Source of the DNA: CAYRTV01 sp964505785
GTDB lineage: Bacteria > Acidobacteriota > Aminicenantia > Aminicenantales > Aminicenantaceae
Assembly: GCA_964505785.1 (NCBI GenBank)
Contig: CAZDJZ010000002.1
Coordinates: forward strand, 248,001 to 312,000
Direction: 5' to 3'
DNA: 64,000 nucleotides
Shown: one piece after another, positions 24,545-32,843 of the stretch
Position numbering within the stretch: the first letter of the stretch is position 1
Layout of the letters: each line of letters begins with the position of its first letter
Made by a program: the position numbers and the translations under genes
Notes under the pieces: generated by a model
Seen by the model: only the letters and a program-made list of their open reading frames with translations
Databases searched by the model: none
What the model was told of the DNA's origin: nothing

Positions 24545-25453
24545 TTAGATATACCGTGGACACTCTTTATAGAAACTGCAGAAGCGGCACTCGCCCGCGT
24601 CTGCGGCAAAAGCGAACCGCTTCTCGCTTGCCCGGTTGGATTCGCTGTCATCCAGCAGATCCAGCATCGCTGCAATGGAATCCCGGATATATTTTTGAGA
24701 TTTTTCCATTCCTAACTGCTTCAGGGTTGCAGATTCTTTCCGGCCTGATGCTAAATTGAATTCCGTTATCCGGATATGTTCCGTGTCCGCATACCACTTC
24801 TGCTTCGCATATAATCCGTAACAAGCCATCTGCACCTGCCTCTGCCTATTATTCTCTTTTCCGGTTTTCCAGTCATAAATCCGGATGCCGCCGCCCTCAC
24901 GGCAGGCTAGATCCAGCATGACATAGACTTTAATGCCATGGTAACTGAAAGAGGACAGGGTCTCAATTTCGAGCCAGTTTTCATCCGGAAGCTTACAAAT
25001 ATCTTGATAAATCTGCGATTTAAAAAACAGCTTTAAACAATGCATGACATGCCCGGCATTGTCTTTCCATTCTTGATTCGAAACCGGCAGATTATATTCA
25101 TGCTCAAATAAACCGCAGGTTTTGGGATTCTGGCGGTATGTTTTTTTCCGGGAATTCAGGAATTCTTTTCTCATCTCCATTATGGTCCGGTCAATGAGCC
25201 TGCTTTCTCTAACCGGAAGACCATTTTTTACCCGGCGAAGAGCTGACTCAACCGCTTCATGGACTTTACGGCCCGCCCACATCTGCCGGTTCTGCAGCTG
25301 CTTGAGAATATAAAGCCGGCGGCTGCGCTCCCCTGCTTCGGACTCCCATCCGCCCCAGGATCCATAGTAATGGAAATAATATTTGCGGGGACATGACTTG
25401 AATATCCGGTCCCGGGAAACCGACCAGGAAAATTCGTTTTTCACTACAGTCAT
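24545..25453 (-). CDS. PD-(D/E)XK nuclease of the RecB/Cas4-like family with Fe-S cysteines
   Basis: A 302-residue protein with the RecB-type nuclease signature: LEIETLSSF, then VMLDLAC and IYDWKTGKE (the D...DxK core, about residues 185-200), followed by RQVQMACYGLYA (the QxxxY motif). Cys21 (KSCPRKYYF) together with Cys289, Cys292 and Cys298 near the C-terminus (ECRFCSFYKEC) gives the one-plus-three layout of the 4Fe-4S cluster in Cas4 and AddB nucleases. It is a probable DNA exonuclease. No helicase, cas gene or other repair gene is adjacent, so the partner is unknown. Confidence 0.85.
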   Translation of the reverse strand: MTVVKNEFSWSVSRDRIFKSCPRKYYFHYYGSWGGWESEAGERSRRLYILKQLQNRQMWAGRKVHEAVESALRRVKNGLPVRESRLIDRTIMEMRKEFLNSRKKTYRQNPKTCGLFEHEYNLPVSNQEWKDNAGHVMHCLKLFFKSQIYQDICKLPDENWLEIETLSSFSYHGIKVYVMLDLACREGGGIRIYDWKTGKENNRQRQVQMACYGLYAKQKWYADTEHIRITEFNLASGRKESATLKQLGMEKSQKYIRDSIAAMLDLLDDSESNRASEKRFAFAADAGECRFCSFYKECPRYI

Positions 25454-25681
25454 AGCCTTTTATCTGTCACTAAACCTGACCTATTATGACACGAAAAGGT
25501 CAGCATTCGCTTTGTTATTATACACATGATTAGTACCTTTTAAAATGAGACTCACCAGGGCCAGCCCCTTCCATTGCGCTTTATGTCCATTTGACTAAAA
25601 TGAGCAGCTTTGATATAAATTTAACCCATGACTCGAGAAGAGTTATAAAATTTGACATTTGCCATTAAAGGGAGATATCGC

Positions 25682-26911
25682 ATGGATCTTTTTGATAAAT
25701 GCGCTGGAGACGGAGGCTATTTTGGGAAATTTCGCGCCCAAGATGATTTCTTTTTCACCCGTCCGATTCTTGAACCCCATCCGGGTACAAAAATGATCTT
25801 TGACGGTCAAGAATGTATTCAGTGGTCAATTAATAATTATCTTGGTTTAGCTGAAAACAAGGAGATAAAGGATTTTTCGGTAAAAATTGCTCAAAAATTC
25901 GGGACCTCCTCGCCGATGGGTTCCCGTATGATGACGGGTAATACCATTTATCATAAACAACTTGAAGCCGAATTGGCTGCCTACACAGATAAGGAATCCG
26001 CCATTTTATTCAATTACGGCTACCTTGGTGTTTTGGGAACAATCGCTTCTCTAGTAGATAAAAACGATACCATTGTCATCGACAAGCTTTCTCATGCGTC
26101 TATGCTGGACGGTACTTTTTTAGCCCCGGGAAAATTTCGTGCATTTCGTCACAATGATATGGACAGCCTGGAGGGTCATTTAAAACGGATTAACCGTGAC
26201 CGTAAAGGCGGCATTATGATTGTCACTGAAGGCGTATTCGGAATGCGCGGCGACTTGGCTGACCTTCCGAATATTTGCGCACTTAAAGAAAAATATGGCG
26301 CCCGGCTATTCATTGACGACGCGCACGGATTCGGTGTTATGGGAGAGCAGGGACAAGGGACAGCGTCCTATTTCGGCGTTCAGGATAAGGTGGATATATA
26401 TTTCGGAACTTTTGCCAAGGCCTTTGCATCTATAGGCGGTGTTTCCGCTGGGTCGAAGCCGGTCATCGACTGGATCCGGTACAATGCCCGAACCCAGGTC
26501 TTCGCTAAAAGCCTGCCCATGATCTATGTGGAAGTTCTCAAAAAAACCCTTAACATGGTCCGGAATGGAGACAATCTGCGGAAAAAAATGTTCGAGAATG
26601 CCGGCAAACTGAAAAAAGGGCTGCAGGAGGCGGGTTATCTCACCGGCGGCGGAGCATCCCCGATAACAACGGTCTATGTGCCTGCCGGAGATCTGAATAT
26701 CGCCTTAACCATAATTAAGAGAATGCGAGAACTCGGTATTTTCATCACCGGGGTTATGTATCCGGTGGTGCCAAAGGGAATCATTCTCTTTAGGATGATA
26801 CCCACAGCGTCCCATTCGGATGAAGAAATCCAGGCGACGGTTAAAGCCTTTTCCAAAGTCCGGGATGAACTGAAACTTGACTTGGATGCTGCTCAGCGCG
26901 CTCTGGCTTAA
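25682..26911 (+). CDS. spt: Serine palmitoyltransferase-like alpha-oxoamine synthase
   Basis: A 409-residue PLP enzyme of the alpha-oxoamine synthase family. The family also includes 2-amino-3-ketobutyrate CoA ligase and BioF. DKLSHASMLDG supplies the PLP-stacking His, IDDAHGFGVMG the PLP-binding Asp/His, and GTFAKAFASIGG the Schiff-base Lys246. On context it is predicted to condense serine with long-chain acyl-CoA/ACP to 3-ketosphinganine: it heads a cluster with a ketosphinganine-reductase-like SDR, CerR-like epimerases and a GNAT-like acyltransferase, as in known bacterial ceramide loci. The ATG at 25682 is chosen because AAGGGAG precedes it; an in-frame TTG at 25652 has none. KBL or BioF activity is the alternative. 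Confidence 0.85.
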   Translation: MDLFDKCAGDGGYFGKFRAQDDFFFTRPILEPHPGTKMIFDGQECIQWSINNYLGLAENKEIKDFSVKIAQKFGTSSPMGSRMMTGNTIYHKQLEAELAAYTDKESAILFNYGYLGVLGTIASLVDKNDTIVIDKLSHASMLDGTFLAPGKFRAFRHNDMDSLEGHLKRINRDRKGGIMIVTEGVFGMRGDLADLPNICALKEKYGARLFIDDAHGFGVMGEQGQGTASYFGVQDKVDIYFGTFAKAFASIGGVSAGSKPVIDWIRYNARTQVFAKSLPMIYVEVLKKTLNMVRNGDNLRKKMFENAGKLKKGLQEAGYLTGGGASPITTVYVPAGDLNIALTIIKRMRELGIFITGVMYPVVPKGIILFRMIPTASHSDEEIQATVKAFSKVRDELKLDLDAAQRALA

Positions 26912-26985
26912 ACCGGATTGTGACTTAAGGTCTCTCAGTTCAACGACCGCTTAATTTTTTTATTTATAAAATTTAGAGGTTAATT

Positions 26986-27693
26986 TTGTTCAAAGAAGTC
27001 TTTTTGGCATCCATCCTGACAGGCACCGGATATGCGGCTTATTACTTTTTCACTCAATCTTCCTTTGCTCAATCCCATATTCATATGAATCACGGGAAAG
27101 CAGAATCAAACATATCCAAAATCTTATTTCAGCGCGGCGTCGGTCTGCTTTGCTACGGAATCATCCCCTTTTTTATAATACTGACAATGGGCAAACGCCC
27201 GATATCCGATTATGGCCTTGCTTTCGAAAATTTGGATAAAACATTCCATTGGACGATTGCCCTGGCTGCTGGAATTATTCCATTCGGGATTATCAGCGGA
27301 ATGCGTCTTTCCCGGCAAGAAAATTACCCGCAAATCCGTCAGTCACATTGGTCTATCAGCCTTGCGGCTGTCAGCGCGGTATCATGGTCATTATATATAT
27401 TTGCCTATGAGTTCATTTTGAGGGGATTGTTTTTCTTTTCCTGTTGGAGAATATTCGGCATAACAGCCGCCGTTTCCATAAACATAGCGGTCTATGCGCT
27501 CTTTCATATTCACAAAAGCACTCAAGAAATGATAGGATCCTTTTTTTTTGGTGCCGTTTTGTGTTCTTCCGTGTATTTTAATGGAAACATCTGGCCGGCC
27601 CTGGCGGCCCATATAACTCTAGCCCTTTCAACGGAATGGTCTGCGATTCATTTCAATTCTAAAATGAAAATGAATTGGAATTGGAGGATCTGA
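26986..27693 (+). CDS. CPBP-family intramembrane protein, divergent active site
   Basis: A 235-residue membrane protein with about six to seven hydrophobic segments. The C-terminal part resembles CPBP (CAAX/Abi) proteases: motif 1 is YEFILRG instead of EExxxRG, so the first Glu is replaced by Tyr. Motif 2 is present as ALFHIHK, and motif 3 has His (AAHITLA) but not the usual Asn. Proteolytic activity is therefore doubtful, or the protein is a binding/scaffold member. It starts at TTG 26986 after AGAGGT. It sits between spt and the first epimerase gene, so a role in sphingolipid synthesis or sensing is possible. Confidence 0.7.
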   Translation: MFKEVFLASILTGTGYAAYYFFTQSSFAQSHIHMNHGKAESNISKILFQRGVGLLCYGIIPFFIILTMGKRPISDYGLAFENLDKTFHWTIALAAGIIPFGIISGMRLSRQENYPQIRQSHWSISLAAVSAVSWSLYIFAYEFILRGLFFFSCWRIFGITAAVSINIAVYALFHIHKSTQEMIGSFFFGAVLCSSVYFNGNIWPALAAHITLALSTEWSAIHFNSKMKMNWNWRI

Positions 27694-27698
27694 TCCTT

Positions 27699-28703
27699 AT
27701 GACTTGTTTTGTGACCGGTTCAACCGGATATGTCGGCCAGGCCTTGGCCCGCCGGCTAGCTGGTTTAGGCTTTAACGTTCATGCTCTTTACCGGTCGGAT
27801 TCAAAGGCCGGCGTGATTTGTCTTCCCGGCATCCGGCGGTTTCGCGGAAACCTTATGGACACGGATAGTATAAAACAAGCCATGTCCGGCTGCCGCTATG
27901 TGTTCCATACCGGAGCAAAAACCGGAATTTGGTGTAAAAAAAAACATTTATATCAAGAAATCAATGTCCAGGGAACAAAAAATATTCTTAAGTGCGCATC
28001 TGAGTTGGATGTGGAAAAAATGATTATTACCTCTACTGCGGGAGTTTTCGGTCCCTCGTCAACGCCGCTGGATGAATCTTATGGCTATGCGTCCCGCGTG
28101 TTTTCTGAATATGAACGAACCAAAGCTGAAGCGGACCGGATCGCCCAGTTTTATTCGGGAGATACAATGAAGATAGTAATCGTTCACCCGACCCGGATTT
28201 ACGGGCCTGGTCCTCTTAGCCAGAGCAACAGTGTGACCCGGATGATCCAGCTTTATATCACCGGCAAATGGCATTTTCTTTTAGGGAATGGGAAAAAACG
28301 GGGGAATTATGTTTATATTGACGACGTGGTGGACGGCCATATCGCTGCACTGAAAAAAGGGCGCTCCGGAGAAAATTATATCCTGGGTGGAGAAAATAGT
28401 ACCTACCAAAGATTTTTTGATTTATTGAGCATCATTTCCCGGAAAAGCCGTTTCCTAATACGGATACCCATCCCCGTCGCTTTAAATTTATCCAGGATGA
28501 TGCTTTTAACCGCAGAATTATTCAACATTCCTCCGGCTTTGACCCCTGAGATGGTGAAAAAGTTAAATTCCGATTGTGTAGTCAGAAGCAGCAAGGCTGA
28601 AAAAGAGCTTGGGTACTCCCCTGCTTCTCTTCATGACGGCTTACAGAAAACCGTCAATTGGATTCTCGCCGGAGAGGATAACAACAATAATGGCTCAAAA
28701 TAA
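27699..28703 (+). CDS. NAD-dependent epimerase/dehydratase (CerR-like 1)
   Basis: A 334-residue extended SDR. The nucleotide-binding motif TGSTGYVG is at residues 6-13 and the active-site YERTK (YxxxK) near 140. A downstream GNGKKRGNYVYIDDVVDGH segment is typical of 3-beta-HSD-like epimerases. In the bacterial ceramide pathway described in Caulobacter, CerR is a member of this superfamily and reduces the ketone of oxidised ceramide; placement here supports a similar step. The ATG at 27699 follows GGAGG by 10-12 bp and lies 5 bp after the CPBP gene. It overlaps the following SDR gene by 14 bp. A second, different epimerase follows, so the two may act on different substrates. Confidence 0.78.
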   Translation: MTCFVTGSTGYVGQALARRLAGLGFNVHALYRSDSKAGVICLPGIRRFRGNLMDTDSIKQAMSGCRYVFHTGAKTGIWCKKKHLYQEINVQGTKNILKCASELDVEKMIITSTAGVFGPSSTPLDESYGYASRVFSEYERTKAEADRIAQFYSGDTMKIVIVHPTRIYGPGPLSQSNSVTRMIQLYITGKWHFLLGNGKKRGNYVYIDDVVDGHIAALKKGRSGENYILGGENSTYQRFFDLLSIISRKSRFLIRIPIPVALNLSRMMLLTAELFNIPPALTPEMVKKLNSDCVVRSSKAEKELGYSPASLHDGLQKTVNWILAGEDNNNNGSK

Positions 28704-29511
28704 CATTAGGCTGTTTACATTGATCACAGGCGGAAGTGAAGGCATTGGCAAAGCCATGGCTTTTGAATGCGCTTCACGGAAAATGAACCTCATTATCGCT
28801 GCATTACCTGACAATCATCTTGAAGAGACCGCGAGGCTGATAAAATCTGAATTTAAGGTCGATGTAATCACCTATGGAATAGACCTGACTGCGCCGGATG
28901 CCCCAAGGAAAATCTGGATGTTCTGCCGGGAAAATCATCTGATTGTCAATATTCTTATCAACAATGCGGGCATCACCGGCAGCACGGTTTTCGAAAAAGC
29001 TTCACCGGCTTATATTGACCTTCGCATCCAGCTGAATATACGAACCCTGGTTATGCTGAGTCGGTTTTTTATACCGGATTTAAAAAGATTGGAAAACGCT
29101 TATATCCTTAATGTCAGCAGCATGTCCGCCTTTTATCCTGTTCCCTTCAAGAGCATTTATTCAGCCAGTAAAGCCTTCGTATTGAATTTCAGCAAGGCGG
29201 TCCGCGAAGAGCTCAAAGATTCCTGTGTTTCAATCAGTATCCTTTGCCCCAGTGGAGTCAAGACCAATGTGCAGTCCTTTTCCCGAATTGAGTCGCATGG
29301 TTTTTTTGGAAAACTCACTCAAATTCCGGCTGATAAAATCGCTCAACTCAGCCTGGATAGAATGTTAAAAAGAAAAAAACTCATTATTCCTGGATGGTTC
29401 AACCGCCTGTTGTATATTTTTGGACGGGTACTGCCGGAAGGAATTAAATTGAGTCTCCTTTCTCATGAATTCAAGAAAGAATTGACCGCCGGACAGGGAG
29501 AAAAACAGTGA
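28690..29511 (+). CDS. Short-chain dehydrogenase, 3-ketosphinganine reductase-like
   Basis: A 273-residue classical SDR. TGGSEGIGK (about 13-21) is the cofactor motif, NNAGITG the structural NNAG motif and YSASK the catalytic Tyr/Lys (SIYSASKAF). The C-terminal extension after residue 230 carries a hydrophobic/basic stretch (GWFNRLLYIFGRVLP), as in membrane-associated ketoreductases. By context it probably reduces the 3-keto group of a sphingoid base, the job done by KDSR in eukaryotes. The ATG at 28690 (preceded by GGAGAGGA) is used, overlapping the upstream gene by 14 bp; it ends in a GTGA overlap with the next gene. A general acyl-ketoreductase is the alternative. Confidence 0.75.
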   Translation: MAQNNIRLFTLITGGSEGIGKAMAFECASRKMNLIIAALPDNHLEETARLIKSEFKVDVITYGIDLTAPDAPRKIWMFCRENHLIVNILINNAGITGSTVFEKASPAYIDLRIQLNIRTLVMLSRFFIPDLKRLENAYILNVSSMSAFYPVPFKSIYSASKAFVLNFSKAVREELKDSCVSISILCPSGVKTNVQSFSRIESHGFFGKLTQIPADKIAQLSLDRMLKRKKLIIPGWFNRLLYIFGRVLPEGIKLSLLSHEFKKELTAGQGEKQ

Positions 29512-30488
29512 AAGTCCTGGTCACAGGCAGCGGTGGATTTATTGGCAGTCATATGACGGAAGCATTGCTGAATAAAGGACATGATGTATATGTGCTTTTA
29601 AGAAAAAAAAGTGTCAGGACATGGACCCGCCGGCTCAACATTCAACCGGTTTACGGCAATTATGATGATCCATCAAGTCTTCATGACAGCGTATCCGGAA
29701 TAGATATCGTTTTTCATTTAGGAGCAGTGCTCAATGCTGCGGCATGGGATACATATTACCGTGCAAATACGCTGGGAACTCAGCATCTTCTGCAAGCCTG
29801 CGCCGAAGTCAACCCGGAATTGAAAAGGTTTGTTTTTGTCTCAAGCATTGCTGCAGCCGGCCCCACTCAAACCAGAGTTTTTCGTGATGAGACATCCCCC
29901 TCACATCCTGATTCATTTTACGGCAAAAGCAAACTTCTTGCTGAAAAAAAGGTTTTAGCATATCAGGATATTTTTCCTGTGACAATTGCCCGCCCTCCCA
30001 ATGTCATCGGTGTAAGGCAGCAAGAACTGCTCCTGATATTGAAGCTTTTGAAAAAACGTATTTTCCCACTATTGGGAAATGGAGATATACAGACCAGCCT
30101 ATGCTTCGTTCAAGACTTGATTGAAGCGTTAATTCTTATGTCTGAAAAAGACGAAGCCTGTTCGCATACCTATTATGTAACCGACAACAAAGGCTATTCT
30201 TGGCGGAACGTGATGGAAAAAATGTCCCGCTTTCTGGATGTTTATCCTCTGGTTTTAAAAATTCCCTATCCCCTGCTTCTGAGTGCCGCATGGCTGTCTG
30301 AACTTTACGCATCCGTTACGGGACATAAACCAATGATAGCCTCACGGTACATCATCAGCACCCGTAATAATTACCATCTCTACCGCAGTGAAAAAATCCA
30401 GCATGAATTAGGATTCACAACAAAAACATCATTTTCACAGGGAATGCAGGATATCATCCAATGGTACGAACAAAACGGAATATTGTAA
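29508..30488 (+). CDS. NAD-dependent epimerase/dehydratase (CerR-like 2)
   Basis: A 326-residue extended SDR starting at GTG 29508, overlapping the SDR stop by 4 bp (GTGA), so translation is coupled. VTGSGGFIGSH (5-15) binds the cofactor and FYGKSK (near 142-147) contains the catalytic YxxxK. SSIAAAGPT is the usual active-site Ser segment. Sequence is clearly related to, but distinct from, the epimerase at 27699. Either could be the CerR equivalent that reduces 3-oxo-ceramide; the other may modify the head group or sphingoid chain. Confidence 0.78.
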   Translation: MKVLVTGSGGFIGSHMTEALLNKGHDVYVLLRKKSVRTWTRRLNIQPVYGNYDDPSSLHDSVSGIDIVFHLGAVLNAAAWDTYYRANTLGTQHLLQACAEVNPELKRFVFVSSIAAAGPTQTRVFRDETSPSHPDSFYGKSKLLAEKKVLAYQDIFPVTIARPPNVIGVRQQELLLILKLLKKRIFPLLGNGDIQTSLCFVQDLIEALILMSEKDEACSHTYYVTDNKGYSWRNVMEKMSRFLDVYPLVLKIPYPLLLSAAWLSELYASVTGHKPMIASRYIISTRNNYHLYRSEKIQHELGFTTKTSFSQGMQDIIQWYEQNGIL

Positions 30489-30527
30489 AATAATAATTAT
30501 GGCAGAATGAGCGGAAAGGAAAAAAAT

Positions 30528-31655
30528 ATGACTGTAAAACTCATGGAAGTAAGGAGCAGGAAAGACCTGAAAGAATTTGTCCGGATTCCCTTTGCACTTT
30601 ACCGGGATAATCCTTATTGGGTTCCTCCTTTAATCAGAAACGAAATGAATACATTGAATCCGAAAAAAAATCCAGCTTTCGAGTATTGTGAAACCGCCTA
30701 TTGGATTGCTTATAAAAACACTCAGCCCGCGGGACGCATTGCTGTTATTTTAAACCGGAAGTTTAATGATAAATGGAACCGAAATGATGTTTCCTTCAGC
30801 CGCTTTGATTTTATTGATGATGAAGAAATTTCTCTTTCCTTGATGAGAAAAGCTGAAGAATGGGCCCGAGAGATGAAAGCCGACAGGATTCACGGGCCCT
30901 TGGGTTTTTCCAATTTTGACCAGCAGGGAATGCTGATTAAAGGTTTTCATGAAATTCCCACCCTAGCCTCTGTTTATAATTATTCCTACTATCCTGAACA
31001 CATGGATAAAATGAACTTCCATAAAGAAATCGATTATGTGGAATATGAAGTAAAAACCCCGGAAGCCGTACCGGAAAAAGCAGTCCGTATTTCCAATATC
31101 GTATTGAAAAGACTTAATTTACATCTATTCAAGGCCAAATCAAGAAAAGAACTTCTGCCTTTCGCGGAACAAATTTTCGACGTTATCAATCAAGCCTATA
31201 AAGACATATTTTATTCCGTGAAACTTTCTGAAAAGCAAATCCGGATGTTTAAGAAAAAATATTTGTCTTTTATCGATCCCGAATTTGTCTTGCTGGTATT
31301 GGATTCACAGGAACGGGTCATCGGTTTTCATATTGCAATGCCTTCTTTGTCGCAAGCATTCAAAAAAGCCTGCGGCCGGTTGTTTCCCTTTGGATTTCGG
31401 CATATTTTACGTGCCCTTAAAAACCCTTCAAAACTTGACCTTTACCTCGTCGGCATTCTTCCAGAATACCAGAATAAAGGTATAAACGCGGTATTCATGA
31501 CCGACCTGACCCTAACCGCCATAAAGAATGATATCATATTGACAGAAACCAACAGTGAACTTGAGAGCAATAAAAAAGTTCAGGCATTCTGGAAATATTA
31601 TGATGCCAGGATGCACAAGCGTAAACGCATATTCATCAAGAAACTAAATTCCTGA
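30528..31655 (+). CDS. GNAT-like acyltransferase, probable bacterial ceramide synthase
   Basis: A 375-residue protein of a large GNAT-like group, with the N-terminal family pattern FVRIPFALYRDNPYWVPPL near residues 15-33. IHGPLGFSNFDQQGML lies in the middle, and a GNAT motif A-like segment YLVGILPEYQNKGINA near 308-323 would bind the acyl-thioester cofactor. Bacterial ceramide synthases (bCerS) described in Caulobacter are GNAT-superfamily proteins encoded near spt and cerR. Length and context agree, suggesting N-acylation of sphinganine or ketosphinganine. The ATG at 30528 is used because GGAAAGGA stands 8 bp upstream; an ATG at 30507 has a poorer context. It ends the cluster. Confidence 0.75.
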   Translation: MTVKLMEVRSRKDLKEFVRIPFALYRDNPYWVPPLIRNEMNTLNPKKNPAFEYCETAYWIAYKNTQPAGRIAVILNRKFNDKWNRNDVSFSRFDFIDDEEISLSLMRKAEEWAREMKADRIHGPLGFSNFDQQGMLIKGFHEIPTLASVYNYSYYPEHMDKMNFHKEIDYVEYEVKTPEAVPEKAVRISNIVLKRLNLHLFKAKSRKELLPFAEQIFDVINQAYKDIFYSVKLSEKQIRMFKKKYLSFIDPEFVLLVLDSQERVIGFHIAMPSLSQAFKKACGRLFPFGFRHILRALKNPSKLDLYLVGILPEYQNKGINAVFMTDLTLTAIKNDIILTETNSELESNKKVQAFWKYYDARMHKRKRIFIKKLNS

Positions 31656-31679
31656 AGTATACTATGCTGTGAGATTCGG

Positions 31680-31693
31680 GCCTGCCCGCAGGC
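31680..31693. terminator. Hairpin between convergent genes
   Basis: GCCTGC / GCAGGC inverted repeat (31680-31685 and 31688-31693) with a 2-base loop between the convergent acyltransferase and membrane protein genes. There is no T-run, so it may be a bidirectional 3'-end structure rather than a strong terminator. Confidence 0.3.
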
Positions 31694-32622
31694 TATGCAT
31701 TTTCAAGTTTATGGGTTTCTTCAGACGGAAAAAGCTGATAATCCTCTCCGAACTGAGCCAAAAAGTCCACTGAAAAAGCCCTGAGTGTATACCAAACCGG
31801 CAACGTGGCAACTGTTCCGATATAAGGAATAATCAGGATAATCCAACCCACACAACAGGTCAGTAAACCTGCCAGAACCACGACTGCGATAAAAATAACC
31901 ATGATGACAAACACCAGTATACCAAACCATAAAAAATGAAATGGGTGTTTTCTGAATAATGATAAAAAACGGCTCCAAGCTTTTGTGCTTTTCAGCCGAT
32001 GCTTATACATAATTGGAACCACGAACCCGTCAAGAAAAAAAGCAGCATACGCGATCAACAGCATGGAGAAAAGAAAAACCAAGCCGGTAATGAGGACAAA
32101 CGGCAGGGAAAGACCTTCTTTACCGGACTCATATAAAGCTGAAAGGGTGATGAAAATAAAGAACAGGAAAAGGATGAAGATCAGAAAAACAATAATCGCG
32201 AATCCCAGCCGCCAGAAAAAGAGAGAATCCCCTTCCCGGCTGAATTCCTTCCATGGGTTTTTAACTTCAGCACGGCCTTGGACAACATTGTCCAAGAACA
32301 AAAATTTCCCTCTTGAGCTCAACCAAAGCAAAACTAAAAATATTACAACCCCAACAATCATAGCCAGTAGAATAGCGGCAAACAGCCAGGGATGATTGAT
32401 CAACCAATTCCAAGCTGTACTTGGAAAATCAAGAAATTCCCTTAAACTTCCGCCGCCATCGCCGGCCCGGCTTCCGCCTCCCGCCCCATTGCCGTCAAGG
32501 AGACCGGCCAAAAAAGCATTAAATCCGATAATCCCCCATTTTTGAAGATCGAAGGGACTGAATAAAGCCGTTTTCATGCGATTCCAGGCTTTTGTAAAAG
32601 GAGAGATGAATTCTATGGTCAT
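31693..32622 (-). CDS. Multi-pass membrane protein (DUF7544/DUF4013-like)
   Basis: A 309-residue protein with a conserved N-terminal amphipathic stretch (FISPFTKAWNRMKTALFSPF), a Gly/Ser-rich loop (about 55-70) and about five transmembrane segments (near 90-115, 140-165, 175-205, 230-260). The F(x)PFxKWxxxGxxAF pattern resembles membrane proteins of unknown function of the DUF7544 type. Start chosen at the ATG 32622, where GGAGG lies 10 bp upstream; a longer frame to 32712 has no ribosome site. Function unknown. Confidence 0.65.
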   Translation of the reverse strand: MTIEFISPFTKAWNRMKTALFSPFDLQKWGIIGFNAFLAGLLDGNGAGGGSRAGDGGGSLREFLDFPSTAWNWLINHPWLFAAILLAMIVGVVIFLVLLWLSSRGKFLFLDNVVQGRAEVKNPWKEFSREGDSLFFWRLGFAIIVFLIFILFLFFIFITLSALYESGKEGLSLPFVLITGLVFLFSMLLIAYAAFFLDGFVVPIMYKHRLKSTKAWSRFLSLFRKHPFHFLWFGILVFVIMVIFIAVVVLAGLLTCCVGWIILIIPYIGTVATLPVWYTLRAFSVDFLAQFGEDYQLFPSEETHKLENA

Positions 32623-32843
32623 AACCGCAGCCTCCATACAGTGATAAGGTAACCTCTTTTTTATATACGGATTTCTCCCTAAAAGTTTAAAGTGTTTCGG
32701 TCCGGCCCGCACCGGAAGGAAGCCACTTGTTCACTTTTTACTTAACGAAGCAGTACAAACTCATCACATCGTTTCTCTCCGCAGGAAAACAATGAATTAA
32801 GTTGGACTTCCCCTTCGCGGATACATCAAAGAGTTTGACTTGT

